Assembly: GCA_035771175.1 (NCBI GenBank)
Contig: CM069590.1
Coordinates: 56,896,477 to 56,960,476 of the forward strand
Length of the DNA stretch: 64,000 nucleotides
Origin: Paratinospora sagittata
Lineage: Eukaryota; Streptophyta; Magnoliopsida; Ranunculales; Menispermaceae
Direction: 5' to 3'
The notes under the pieces are model-generated. The model saw nothing but the letters and a program-made list of their open reading frames with translations. It ran no database searches and had not been told where the DNA came from. The position numbers and the translations under genes were made by a program. Of this stretch, positions 38,479-51,123 are shown one piece after another (position 1 is the stretch's first letter; each line of letters starts with the position of its first letter).

Positions 38479-39705
38479 AAAAAAGAAGAAAAAAAGTAGA
38501 TTTATTATAATTACTATAGATTGACATATGACTATAGATATAAAATGATCTTTGTTGTAAATTGATTTTATTGATATGTGATAAAGGGGCAAACTTAGTG
38601 CGCGGCGCGCTCCACTCATTGTGGGGGTACGATGAAGGGGCGATTGTACGCAACTTTACCTCCACATTGGAGAGGCTGTTTCTGGATTGATTTTGTGACT
38701 TCCTAGTCACAGTTGAGCATCCTCAACTATCATTGCAAGGGCTGCCTTTATGCGTTGACATGTCATATGAAATAAAAATTCATTGTTTTAATTGCTTCCA
38801 TAAAAAGTCATTTGTTCCTAGACATTTTTCTATGATATGTTAGATGAAATGTTGATTTATATGGGGGCTGGGGCTACTATGGCATGTTAGTCAACACAAA
38901 AATTGAATTCCTAAATAGTGTGCTTTTCAAGCTGGAAACTCTAGATTCATATGTTATCTTGATGCACTCTTAGTGATTATCCTTGTTATGGGAAAGTTTC
39001 CTTCTTTTTTTGTTCATGAATTAGCTTATATATACATAATTTAGGTTGGCAGTCTGATTTTAAGTGAAGATGGAAGGTCACTCTAGCTTCTAATTGGGTT
39101 GCCTGCTCAAAATTTACAGCTGGATTTTCTCTCTCATTGATGTAGAAATTGGATTAGTTGTATGTAGGGTTTGGGTTCTGGTTCAGGTGTTGCTTTTGTG
39201 TTTTTTGGATCTTTTGAGTGCACTTCTGGTACTCTTTTTATACTCAGCTTTCGGTTTTATTTCACTTATCTTTTGTTTCATAAAAAAAAAGGAGCTACCC
39301 CTACGTCTTAGAATTCTTAGATCTTAGGTCCCATATTTGGCAACTTGAAGCACTTTGCTGGTCTCGAGTTAGAATTATTTCATAGTGGTAATTGTTTATT
39401 GCTGTCCACCATCATAGTTCTTGCTATCTTCTTATACCTGAGCTCTCTCCTGTTCCCTCCTCTGAGAATACCTTGCGATCTTTAGAGTTTGGCTGGTGAT
39501 GGCTATGATTTCCCAAATGTCATAGTCGTTAGTACTTACATATTGTATTTTTTGAAAAAACTGCAGCCTAATGCACGAAGCTCTCACTATTATACCAACT
39601 TCACCCAATGGCTTTAACGGTCTGATTTCAAACTCCGCACTTATATTAATGGTTGTGATGTATTTTCTCTCCCCATTCTTTGTTAGCGAACACTTGCATG
39701 ATGAT

Positions 39706-40225
39706 TGTTAGAAACCACTAAACCCAAAAACTATAGCTTATGAGTAGAGGTCTAACTATGTATGTCAAACAAACATAGATATTAACATTCCATCTCACGT
39801 GCATGATGGTGTGTGGACTAGATTTATGATAGAGAAGAAAGACATGATTAATAAATGAGAGAAGCAAGCAAATGCTTGTGAAGAGGTTTGAGCGCAGGAC
39901 CTCCAAAATAATAAAGCTATGATATGTTAGAAACAGCCTGACCTAAAAGGTATAGTTGATAGGTGGAGGACCAGCTATTACGATAATACTCCTCTCAGGT
40001 GCAGCTGCAGCCTCATCTTGCACGTCGAGAGGCAAAAGAGAGATAGAGGAAGAGAAGAATACTGATTATGCAAATGGGGGACATGCAAATGCCAACGATG
40101 AGACTTGAATCCAAGACTTCTTACAAAACCAAATCTCTGATACCATATTAGAAGCCACTTAACCCTAAAACTATATCTTATAAGTAGATGTCCAACTATG
40201 CATATCAGGTGAACATAGATAATAA
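39706..40225 (+). repeat. Triplicated 220-bp TRIM/LTR-like repeat
   Basis: Units start with TGTTAGAAACCACTAAACCC-like sequence at 39706, 39925 and about 40146 (spacings 219 and 222 bp). Each continues with AAACTATAGCTTAT.AGTAG-like and ...CCAACTATG. Units share ATTAATAAATGAGAGAAGCA-type interiors; a further diverged copy lies at about 48080-48310 and a fragment at 15155-15245. The arrangement fits tandem recombination between LTRs of a TRIM, but boundaries are uncertain. Confidence 0.5.
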
Positions 40226-43200
40226 CAATGATAAAACCTTATTTGATCCTATATTAGTAAAATTAGTAAAATTTGTGGTCTTGTTTGTTTGTTGAAGAAA
40301 ATTGGCCGACCCCATGTAGTTGGGAAAAGACTTAGTTGAGCGGAGTTTTGTAGAAAAAATTTCCATTACTTAAGGGCTACTTTGGTCACAGTTGAATTGT
40401 GATGTATCATTGTATTTTTATATTTCAAGTAACTAGGTGTTCCAGCATGGCTGTGTTGGGATGGTCACTGATACATTCCAATCAAGTGCTTGGATATAAA
40501 TTGTTTGTTTATGAGCAGAACACTGGAAAATGTTCTTAAAGGGGGATTCTTCTCTCAACTAGCAACAACTAGGGTAATTTTTGTTTCCTGAAGAAGACGC
40601 AAGTTGCCTCTTCCCACAATACTAGGCAGAAATTCAATTCTCTTGCACCTAGCCAAACGGATCCGATTCTTCCAAAAGTTAGATTGTATAACACCATAGA
40701 TACGTGTAGTTTTAGATTTTGGTGCTCAGTTAATTTTCCATGTGTCTGTCCAGCTGGTCCTGACCTATGTCACAAGTCTTAGACTTGCAAAGCATCTGTA
40801 GATCAAATTCTTTTGCTGTAATGGTAAATTTAAATTTGAGAGGCTTAAAACGCCTTATTAGTGAAATCTGTGGTTAATTAACCATTAAAAGTTTAGTACA
40901 TTTGATTTTGTTTCTTCCAATTTGATTGGAATGGAGAGGGGTGATGATGGAAGTAATGTTTCAAAGGGAGATTTTACCTTGTTCAACTAAAATTATCTCA
41001 TGTTTCGTAAACAACAGTATGCTTAGTTCCAAATACTTGAGTCAGTTAAAACATTCAAGATTTTGCTTGTCCCAAGTGCATCCCATACTTTTCTGACAGT
41101 CCTCAGTCTTCTCCCCTATTATTATCCTGCAGTTCTAGATTATGGTACTAACCCTATCTAACATATTTATAAGTAGAGGATTATGGACCCATTGTTGAAT
41201 AATACCTGCTTGTAGGAAAGGAACTCCTGAGCAAACAAATGCACATGGAATGATCAATTCCAGAGTAAGATGGAAGACATACAATATGAAGGACGCTTGT
41301 TCTAAGTGTGAATTTTGAAGAAGAACAACATAGGAAAAATGATAGGGACCACCCTTTCTTGTTTTCATAGAAGTTTATTCCGTTACCAGTCCTACAGTAG
41401 TTTTTGTACATTCTTGTTCTGTTCTACAGTTCCTGAAGAAGGAGAGATGGGAAGAGGTGGTGAACCCAGAGCTCAGTATCAAATTCTACTGTAGAATTTT
41501 GTAGATTCTTGTTCTGTTCTGGAGTTTCTGAGACTAAAGGAAAAAGAGATGGTGGTGGGAGGGTTCTTTATTTTATTTTCATCTTTATTTTTAATATTTA
41601 AATGCGTTGAATGAGAGTGAGATAAGATAAGGTGGTGCTCCCTAGATAATAATGCAAAAGTTCAAAAAAAAAAAAAAAGAGCCCAATACATCAATAGCAT
41701 CTTTTTTATCCAGACGGACCTCTGCTTGCAGAGAACATGTCCATTGTTCATATGCTCAATGTAAGAATTTGTTACTAGTTGGGTCTGTGCACTGATCTTA
41801 CCAATCATCTAAATCCTAGTAGAATTCAGAGTTACAGAGCTCGTAAATTTTTGCTTCCCATGCAGGTTTTGTTGAGTTATGTCAGACACTTACAAGGAAG
41901 ATCATTATGTGTACTAGTAAGGAAGCGTAGCATATTAACCATCAATGATAACAGAAAAACAAAAGAAGACCTAAAATAACTTTGATAAATGTTAATAAAT
42001 TATATATAGCAACCTCTAATAGATATATAGATTTTAGCTCTTGATAGAATAGAATGGGAAAAGTCGATTCATGTAATCAATCTTTTGGAGTCAAAAGAAA
42101 AGGTTTTTCTAACTAATAGTAAGCAGAGAGTTGTAGTTAGAAGATAGAATACAGTAGCAGATTAATGGTTTACATGTTTAAATAATTACAAAAAGACTTA
42201 ATTAGCTTGAGTTTAGGGCAAAAGGCTTAAGTTTTAACAACTCAAAAAATATTACTTTTCATGTTGTATCATATCACTAAAAATTTGATGATTAAGATTT
42301 ATGTCATGGTTGATCCGACCAAGTTTTTCACTGGATGTCAACTATTGAGCACATACACAGGTTTGGGACTAGCCATGGCGAAGTTAACTTTTGACAAGAA
42401 ATAAATTTATGTAGTCGATTCCGTGTAGTTAAGAAATGGATTTGAGTTAAGTATCATATAAGGTAAGAATTTGCTTAATTTCTTTTATGGGCGTGGGACT
42501 TTGCTTGAATTTTAAGTTTCAGCTTTCAGATATAACTCCTCGGGATGAAATGCAAGTGGTAATGTACACATGTCAGAGGACATAAGCTCCAAGCGCACGC
42601 CCAGAAACACCAAAAAACCTTAGAATTACGTAAGTATATGATAACACAACTTTAGGCATGACGACACTTGGTCAGGATGGGGTACAATCAAAACATTCTT
42701 GTCATCTTCTTAAGACAAGATCGAAGCTTGTGTTCTATAATAGTATGAGGATGTGCTCGCTGGGTGGTTTAACATATGTATGATCCCAAGATCATAAATG
42801 TCTTCAAAGCAATTACATTTATAATTAGCTCACTGTAAAGAAATGAAAAAGAAAAATGAGAATTATTGGAGAAGAGGAAGAAGTAGATTAATTATCAGGC
42901 TATTGGAGGTGCCCGCAGTTAGTAATAATTAATGGAAAATATTGGAAATGAAGTGGGTCCAGTCTGATAACTCATGCACCCACCTTTGAGATAAGTAGAT
43001 CCACGATCGAATGTGACTGGGTTCAGTCCACCGGGGTACGTGGTGGTGGAAGACGAAATCAATTAAAGAGATCTGGCTACTTCCATGTTTGTTCTTCTGA
43101 CTCATGTCATGTGAGTGTGGGGTTCTCAGATTCAAAGTAAAATTAATGCTCATTTAAAAATAACCTTGCTTTCAAAAATGGATTTCCTTTTTCTTGGGTC

Positions 43201-43904
43201 ATCCTTCATAGTTGAATTTCGCTACTCCATGTTTCATAATTTTGCTTTTAAGAAGAGCTGATAATTCCTGTACCCATGCAGCATAGAGGATGATAGACCT
43301 CCCCCACCGATGGAATCAGTTAGTATTTTACCTGTCTCGAGATACACAAAAAACTTACATATATCCTTGGTAATTCAAATATAATTAGATTTCTCAATGT
43401 TTTGTTTACATCTGAAATATAGTAGTCAAGTATATATATATGTAGATTATGATGTAATTAAACATATGTATATATACTGCATGGATTGGACAATCCAATG
43501 GCTTATATAGTTTTGGGTTTTTGATGAAGCATCATCCTTTATGCTTATCTGAAAAGATGAGAATACAACAAAAAATAAAAAAAAATCCCAAAGACTTTAT
43601 GAGAAAAATAAAAAATTGATGAAAAAGGAAAGCTAGTTTGCATAGTATTCCCCTATTTGTTAATATATATATGTATATATATCAGTCTCGCACAACTGAT
43701 TAGATGGTACGTTATTTTTTCCCATAATCGCCTCAGTTCTTCCCCATCCCTGTCCTTCCGTCAGTTTCTTTCCAGTTCTTCTCAGCTTTTGCACGTAATA
43801 ACCCTTACTTGCTTTTCTTCTTTCCTATATCTCTATAACATCCACCCCCCTTTCAAAATTTCTTTTTCTCTTTCTTGCAATTTTCAGAGAAAGTGATATA
43901 AGTC

Positions 43905-44642
43905 ATGGATGTGGACTTTCTAAAGCCTGCAACAGAAGAGCAGATAGAGATGATGATTCAGATGAACAAGCTTCCTGAATTCTGTGGCCATTATCCTGAC
44001 GGTTCTGACTTGTCGTTGATCGGGTCATCTAGTAGCATGGGCAATAACACCATAGATCTCACACTGCCCATGTTTTCTCACCCAAATTTAACTTCACCCA
44101 CATCATTTCCAGGCAACAACACAGCTCAAGAACTCCTTCCACCAGCTATGATGTCAAACGCAATGCCCGGTGGGTTAAGAAATGCGGGGGACTTGTCGGG
44201 TGCAAGTGCCTTCTCGTCATCACAGAAGCGGAACTCAATGGCAGCAATGAGGGAAATGATATTTAGGATTGCAGCAATGCAACCAATTCACATAGACCCT
44301 GAATCCATTAAGCCGCCGAAGCGAAGGAATGTGAAGATATCAAAGGACCCGCAAAGTGTGGCGGCAAGGCACCGGAGGGAACGGATAAGCGAGAGGATAA
44401 GGATTCTTCAGAGGCTTGTTCCAGGAGGCACCAAGATGGATACAGCTTCAATGTTGGATGAAGCAATTCACTATGTAAAATTCTTGAAGAACCAGGTGCA
44501 ATCACTGGAACAAGCCGCAGCAAACAGGCCCACTAGTCTTGGATTGCTTTCAGGGGCAGTTTGTAATGCAAATTACACTTCTTTGGCCAAAGGTTATCAT
44601 CCTGCAGCTCAGATGTTCAGTTCCAACCAGATGCTTAGCTGA
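43905..44642 (+). CDS. HECATE-type bHLH transcription factor (HEC1/HEC2-like)
   Basis: Nuclear transcription factor; Arabidopsis HEC1-3 act redundantly with SPATULA in transmitting tract and stigma development, in shoot meristem timing and in auxin/cytokinin balance. Single exon of 245 aa, as usual for the family. The N-terminus has the short MNKLPEFC motif. Residues 109-135 form the HEC-specific region ([20 protein letters not shown]). The bHLH spans about 149-203, with basic part [16 protein letters not shown] and helices [20 protein letters not shown] and [15 protein letters not shown]. At the E-box-contacting positions it has Q150, A154 and R158 rather than H, E, R, so classical CANNTG recognition is not expected, as in HEC/IND relatives. 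The variable tail ends SSNQMLS. The start is the first ATG after a pyrimidine-rich leader. Confidence 0.95.
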   Translation: MDVDFLKPATEEQIEMMIQMNKLPEFCGHYPDGSDLSLIGSSSSMGNNTIDLTLPMFSHPNLTSPTSFPGNNTAQELLPPAMMSNAMPGGLRNAGDLSGASAFSSSQKRNSMAAMREMIFRIAAMQPIHIDPESIKPPKRRNVKISKDPQSVAARHRRERISERIRILQRLVPGGTKMDTASMLDEAIHYVKFLKNQVQSLEQAAANRPTSLGLLSGAVCNANYTSLAKGYHPAAQMFSSNQMLS

Positions 44643-45802
44643 AGTGTAGGATTTAATTGTTCATAGTCGTGTAGTTCATGATCATAATTGTCTTGTGAAG
44701 AAAAATTTAATGTGGTTTTTTCTATAATTTGCAGAGCAGATAATTAATGTCTGAACTCTTAATCATGTGTACTCTAGTACTTCTCAAGATCTTTTAATAT
44801 AATTTTGATCGTGATATTTGAAGCATTAATTTTGTCACGTTCTCTGAGGTATAGTAATCATGAATTGATTAATCTTCTTGTCTAGAACCAGTTTTCCTTG
44901 GAAGTTATATTAATTAGTTGAGATCAATTAATCTCACTGCAGTGACACCAGTTATCTTATTCTGGAAATCATAAAAACTGATCAATACGCAAAAGTACTT
45001 ACTTAGAAACATTCAAACGACAGTACTGATCAAGCCGAGCAATGTTTCTGAACTGTTTCTTTGACAGTAATGATGATTTAGATCTGACTGTAACAACAAC
45101 ATGATCATCTGTATCAGAAACATGGGAAGTGATCATGGAAGATATGAATTGGTGATCAGATCATGAGAGAGAGGAAGTTGCAAGTTCAAGCATAAACTGG
45201 TCGACCTGCTGCTACGTTTTGTTTAGAATATCATCATGGATTGGGTGGTCGTTTATATTGAAGAAAATATACACATAAGAAAACAGAAGAGGAAGCTCAC
45301 TGTGATAGCAATATTGCATGGCAATTCACGTGAAGTTCTGACTTCTAGTTGGCTTCATCATCACACACGTGCCATTGAAGATGACAGACCACTCTCTGTG
45401 AGACCAACGTGTGCATATTATATATTTTGTATGTGTGTTTGTGTTAGATGCAGCATTTGTTCACAGGTGAGTTTTGTAAATAAAAAAGAATAATTGTATA
45501 TCATAGATTTACTTAAAAAAGAAGTAAGCCGGCTAATTTCTATAATGTGTATAATATTGGATTTAGGATCGTCTAAAACATTATGTGGTTGAATAATGAA
45601 GAGATTGTAAGGTTATCTTTATAAATAAAAGAGACTATATTTCTTGGGTGTGTACGCGGATGTAGTTTGTCTTTGTACAATTCTTCCTACCATTAGACAC
45701 AGTGCCATAATATGGGATTTAAGAACATTTTTGTATCAAATGACTCATGGACCAGTACCATATTGCAATTAGAGAAATACTATTACGAGTTAAAAATTAT
45801 AT

Positions 45803-45913
45803 CCAAAACTATACTCATGCTGATATGATGTATGATGAGCAATATATAATAGATTTTTTTTCTCTCTCTCATGATGCGGTATATTGTCATATCAGCTTGA
45901 GTATAATTTTGAG
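45803..45913. mobile_element. Hairpin MITE-like element, about 110 bp
   Basis: The left arm 45803-45830 (CCAAAACTATACTCATGCTG...) pairs with the right arm 45886-45913 (...CAGCTTGAGTATAATTTTGAG) over about 28 bases with few mismatches. Interior is AT-rich. No ORF. Confidence 0.6.
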
Positions 45914-46242
45914 TACCTATTTTGGGTCATTTTGACAATCCTCTTGCAATTAACATTCATTCTCGTCATATAAGGAATTGATATTTCATTAACGCTCTTG
46001 ACCACTACACTAAGTGATCATTTGCATATAGTTATTCTTGTCCTTATTTTATAACAACCACTTCACACGAGATTTACCATAAAACATTAAGTAAGAAGCT
46101 ACTCGAGGGTCATTAACACAATAATACATATAAAATTTATTAAATATGTATTGCACTACATTGGAAGTTTCTAGTTCTTGTACACCAAAAATGTATGGGG
46201 AAGGTATTGTGTACAATGGGCCGGCCAATTCCTTTCAACGTC

Positions 46243-46264
46243 TATATATATATATATATATATA
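46243..46264. repeat. (TA)n microsatellite
   Basis: Eleven TA units in the HECATE downstream spacer. Confidence 0.9.
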
Positions 46265-47080
46265 AGAAACGGGCCATTATTTATGTTTAATTATAATGAA
46301 AGAAACCAAAACCCTTAACTGTTGCTTCCTCAATTAAAGCAGCCAACGATTAGAGTATAGGAAGAAGGGTAGGCTGCTCCCCAATTTCCAAAATCCCAAT
46401 TTAGGTTAGGAGAAAGAAAGAATGAATGAATGAAGTGTGGTCAAACCATAACTATGGCAGGACCCATGTGGAAACGTTCCACTAAGATCCCAGCAGTCCC
46501 ACATATGGGGTTTCGACCATATGGGAACAACCCCTCGTCCTCCAATAGGGTACTTCCCCTATATGCCTTGCCCCACTTCTGGCCATATTCCTTTATCTCT
46601 TCCTCCTACTAATATACATATAGTAATAGGAAAGAATATATTTTTATATAGAGTAATAAATTGCAACTAAACATATATATATATATTATTAGATTGACCA
46701 AAATAGCCTCAGAAAATAATATCAATACTGATTGAAATTCAGACCCACCAACATATATTGACAAAAAACGAATATACTTATGACTAACTAATAAATATGA
46801 TTCATGAATTGGGTTAGTGAGTTTTTAAATTAATTGGAGTTTAACAATAAATATAATAGTGTTTGTTTTTATATAAAAAAATAATTTATACAGAAATCAC
46901 GAAATTAGAAAGACACGAGCAATCATATGTCGGTGGGTCTGAAAGCGTGTGCAAGAGAGACATGGTGGTGTAGGTTGCAATAAGAGTGACAATAAAAGAG
47001 AGGTATGGGCCAATAAGATAAAATAAATTAAACCAATAAAAAAATAAATAAAGAAAAGAAAAGAAAGAAAAATGAGTGAG

Positions 47081-47104
47081 TTGGTTGGTTGGTTGGTTGG
47101 TTGG
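47081..47104. repeat. (TTGG)6 microsatellite
   Basis: Six perfect TTGG tetranucleotide units. Confidence 0.9.
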
Positions 47105-48848
47105 ATTAGATTTTGGCAGAGGCCAATTTGGAGGATTCTGAGGGAACAGGGTACGCCGAAAAGTACATTAAATCTGATGCTCTCTTCTTTGGACCAAACC
47201 AATATGTTGTTTTCGGCTAGGTGAGATGTATCCTTTGCCACCCGACTGGCCCCACCTTATCTGCTCCTCACACTGACCACTTGGGTTGGGATGCCATGCT
47301 ACTACTGTCATATCATTTGCCCGAATGGGTCCTAGACTCCTGCCCTCCAACTCTTGTTTCATAACCAACTATCCAAGCCCAATGGACCTTTTTGGGCTCG
47401 CTTGCTCCAGGATCTTATCGGACCGCTTAATCCTCTAGGGGTAGGAATCTTGTAAGTAAGATAGATTTTTTTTTTATTGGTTTCTCACGCAGAAGTAAAA
47501 TATTAGACCTCTCCTAATAAAATTTTTTTTAAAAAATAAATCTTAAATTTTTTATATAAGAATGACCGCGAGAATCAGCCCACTGTCGTTAGATTGAAAG
47601 ATGTTAAAGTAAATTTTAATATAATTTTTTTTACATAATTTATTTATTTATCATTTTCAATACTTGGTTCAGTTGAATTGATATGAACTGGTTTTTCTTT
47701 TTCGGGTTGGGAATCACTATGAATTGTCAAAAATAAATAAAAAAAATAAATTGAAATACCCAATAACTTCAGGAGAAAATATGATTGAGTGATATCATTG
47801 TCTTATATATGTTTGCTTTCATCGTGACAGGTGAGGTGCCTTTTTATGCTGACTGACTTTTGAGCTCAACTTAGAATGATTCCACAGCAACCACAGACAC
47901 TTAATTCTATTTTATAAGATGGGTTAGGAAGCAATTTGTCAAACTTATATTATTTTTTATCTTTTTATTGATAAGTTTTCTTCCTTTCCCAAGTATATGG
48001 TGCCCTACTCTTCCCCACTTTCCGTTAATTAAGTCGTCTTCTTCATTGCGCTTTGTTGTTTTTGTTAAAGTGGATATATTCAATTATTGGACATTTACAA
48101 ATTATGTCACATAAAAGTTATAGGTGATATAAGTAGATACCTAAATATGAATAATATGTGCAACATACACATTAATACTCAACTCACTCATGCAACAAAA
48201 CATAGATTGAGATTTATAATAAGAAGAAAAACAAGATTAATAAATGAGAGAAACATACAAACAATTTTAAGGAGATTTGAATTTAAGACTTCAATAATAT
48301 ATAACAAAATTAATGGGATCGTGTCTACCTAAATAATAGTCACATATTGAATATGTATAAGTGTAAGTTTATCATATATATGAAATATAAGTTGAGATCT
48401 GATGCAGAGCGTGAATAGGGAAGCGTGAATATGAAAGATAATAAACAGATATTCTCTAATTCGTTGATTCACAAGAATACCGAAGAAAAAAGAAAAATAA
48501 TACTAAAATCTTAAATTCTATTAAACTCTATTATAATAACTCATACAATATCCTTAAATAAGCAAAACTTACGACAATACTTCTAAATTGACTTGAATAC
48601 TAAAAATAGAAAATATCTTAAATCCTATACGAAAAGAAAGATATCGCGTAACAACAAATAAAATAAAAATCGAATTCTTCTATCTCGAGTTATACTCGAA
48701 ACAAACTTTTCTAAAATATTAAATTTACTAAAATAGTAAATAAACAAAATTAATAAATTTACTAAAATATAGTAAATTTATTAAAATTAGTAAAATATCA
48801 TAAAATAAAAAAATACTAATTTGAGATTTCCAAGAACTTGCCCATTAG

Positions 48849-49152
48849 GGCATGGGCGAGATGGTTTGAGGCTTTAAGGGGTAAGAAGGAGGTGCGAGTT
48901 CGAGTCATAGAGCACCCAAGAGTTGTTTATCATTCACAAGTGATGTGGCATCCCAACGAGTAGAAGTGTGTGTACCACTGTGGATGGACGTGACAAATTT
49001 TCAAATGTGTGGAGTCCAAGTTCGTGCGGGGTTGAGTCTTAGTGTCTTCTAATGGGTGTGGGGATTAGTCTTTCTTGAAGGGACGGGATACTCCACCGAG
49101 AGAGTGTATAGGGTGCATTATTTCTTCTTAAGAAAATAAGAAGAAGAAGATT
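48849..49152 (+). mobile_element. tRNA-derived SINE candidate
   Basis: Has a pol III A-box-like GGCGAGATGGTTTGAGGC near its 5' end and a B-box-like GCGAGTTCGAGTC about 40 bases later, then an unrelated body and an A/G-rich tail (AAGAAAATAAGAAGAAGAAG). Different family from the SINE at 53687. An 18-bp unit beginning GATTTTTACAAACTC repeats twice right after the tail. Confidence 0.55.
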
Positions 49153-49541
49153 TTTACAAACTCTAAGATTTTTACAAACTCTAACTCTTGTCATATTGCA
49201 TCAAGATCTCTCCCTTATTAATACCAAGACCTAGAAGTGATTACATTAGGGATAATATCAGTATTAATAAAGATTCAAGTCTACTCAACAAATGGTATCA
49301 AGCAAAACATAATCATTAATAGATAGGTTATATATATACTGTTTCTACATTTCATATAAGAAATCAAGTTCAACAAGAGTAGTCTTTCTCGTACCAATAA
49401 AATACTTGATATTGGAGGGATATATTACACCCCTTAACAACAAGTACTGATGGAATTTTACTTTGTAGAATTAATATATGTTGAGTTAAATTGATTTATT
49501 TTATTTATGGTGAACTTTTTTTTTTCTTTTTGCCAAAAGAA

Positions 49542-50080
49542 TTAGATATTGATTAAAGATAAGGTCTCCTTTGATACACCTTGAACAACAAAATGCTCCC
49601 AAAGAGCCGAAAGCCCATAATCAGCTACTAATTTTGACAACCTGTGAGCTATATAATTCTCTTTCCTATACACAATACTATTATAGTGTACATGAGCAAA
49701 TTGATGTATACCCTGAATAATCGGTTCCACTTGAGCAAGATTACCCATCTTAGGAGATGACTCTTATTAGAGTTTACTTATCTATAGTTTGTTAAGTTCA
49801 TTGTATCTGGTCAGTTAGTTAAGGCATATAATTGCACATATGCTAGTATATATACATGTAACAAGTAAGTGAATGATAATGCAGATTTCACAATCTTGAA
49901 ACTCTATTTTCTTCCTCTCTGGACTCTTGAGCCACCAAAAGTGAATTTGTGTACACCTGCAACAAATGGCTGCAGCAATCGGTGGATGACATTAAACCCC
50001 TTAAAACTGCCTTAGCCTCGGCAACTTCTACAGAGCTTGAAACACCCTCTCCATCCAACATTCAGCTTTCCGAACTTGGT
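49542..50080 (-). pseudogene. LINE RNase H-like domain remnant, split by insertion
   Basis: Minus strand, two pieces of a plant LINE/RVT_3-type RNase H: first (about 50060-49940) EGVSSSVEVAEAKAVLRGLM, then (49748-49542) FAHVHYNSIVYRKENYIAHR followed by LSKLV and GLSALWEHFV. The VAEAKA and IAHRLSKL motifs are characteristic. About 190 bp of unrelated AT-rich sequence (49750-49935) separates them, probably an insertion or solo LTR. Non-functional. Confidence 0.65.
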
Positions 50081-50897
50081 CATGATTATCAATTTTTTTT
50101 TTTTGACAGAGAAACAATATGTATTTATATTGATTGTATAAGGAAACAATATGTATTTGTCATGATTATCAATAAGGACCCATCCCAAGCCAGTTGAAAG
50201 AGAATTTGGATTCCAGGATGCGTCGCAAAAGAGTTTCCAACCATCATTTCTGGAGCTGCCTTCTTGGACTGAGCTGCCATTATTTTATAGCGAACTTCAA
50301 ACAAATGAAACACAACTTTTTTCTTGACCGTAGACATGGAATGGGGTCTACTCAAGGGACATTTTGTCCAGCTAGGCATCACATCCACTAGGCCAAAATT
50401 TCCACTTTTTTTTATTCACTTTGACAAACGCCTCCAACTTTACTATTTTCTTTGATAATTTTGCTTGAACAAATTGCTTAACTATTCTCAATTAATTAAG
50501 CACTTTTCAAAACTTTTTTGACTTTAAATATTTGATTCCGTTTATTTTTTTTGATTACCTGTTTGAAAAGTGTCCTCCATTTTTAGGTGAGATTAATCTT
50601 TTCAGGCTCGAGTATTACTGCAAATGGTTGACCTTCTTACCAGAGATAGATAAATAAAGCTACACCTAAATTTAAATTTTAGACTTAAATCTCAATTCCA
50701 TTTATATTCAGTTTTTCAATCAATTAAGCTACTATCTGTCGATAAATATTTGGTTGCTTTCTGTTAAACACTATTGAAACTCTAAACATTATCAATACAA
50801 GTACATTAATTACGTGCCCGTGTTTTAGTTGCTTTTTCTATTTTTATTAGTGAACTCTTGAATTTTTGTTTGAAATTAAAGATATACGAGGATATAA

Positions 50898-50898
<1 letters not shown>

Positions 50899-50930
<32 letters not shown>
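50899..50930. repeat. (AT)n microsatellite
   Basis: About 15-16 AT units. Confidence 0.9.
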
Positions 50931-50934
<4 letters not shown>

Positions 50935-51123
50935 TCCTAACTAATATTCTTGTTAGCGAGTAAATTACCAAATATATATCATTTTTAAATTGGCCTTATA
51001 ATTATTCTTTTTAAAAATAACTATAAAAATTAAAAGATTATTTTAGACCTTTCACAAATACACGATTTTTTTTTGACAAATACATGACCTCTCCAAATAT
51101 TTGTATTAAAAGTAACATTTATA

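Larger units (their letters stand above)
36181..43904. other. Long spacer between RID3 and HECATE gene, rich in retroelement debris
   Basis: 7.7 kb without an intact gene. Contains RID3 3' UTR, retroelement tails (about 36675-36755, 40300-40355, 41945-42112, 42390-42450), a truncated LINE (37378-38478), a possible LINE 3' tail with poly(A) (about 39080-39290) and a triplicated TRIM-like repeat (39706-40225). A 94-bp-period pair lies near 41405-41535. The final roughly 1 kb is the HECATE promoter. Confidence 0.7.
44643..49540. other. Spacer downstream of HECATE gene
   Basis: AT-rich, no recognised coding gene. Holds HEC 3' UTR, a small hairpin MITE (45803-45913), (TA)n at 46243-46264, (TTGG)6 at 47081-47104, a diverged TRIM-like copy (about 48080-48310), an AT-rich LTR-like stretch (48400-48840) and a tRNA-derived SINE (about 48849-49152). 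Confidence 0.65.
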
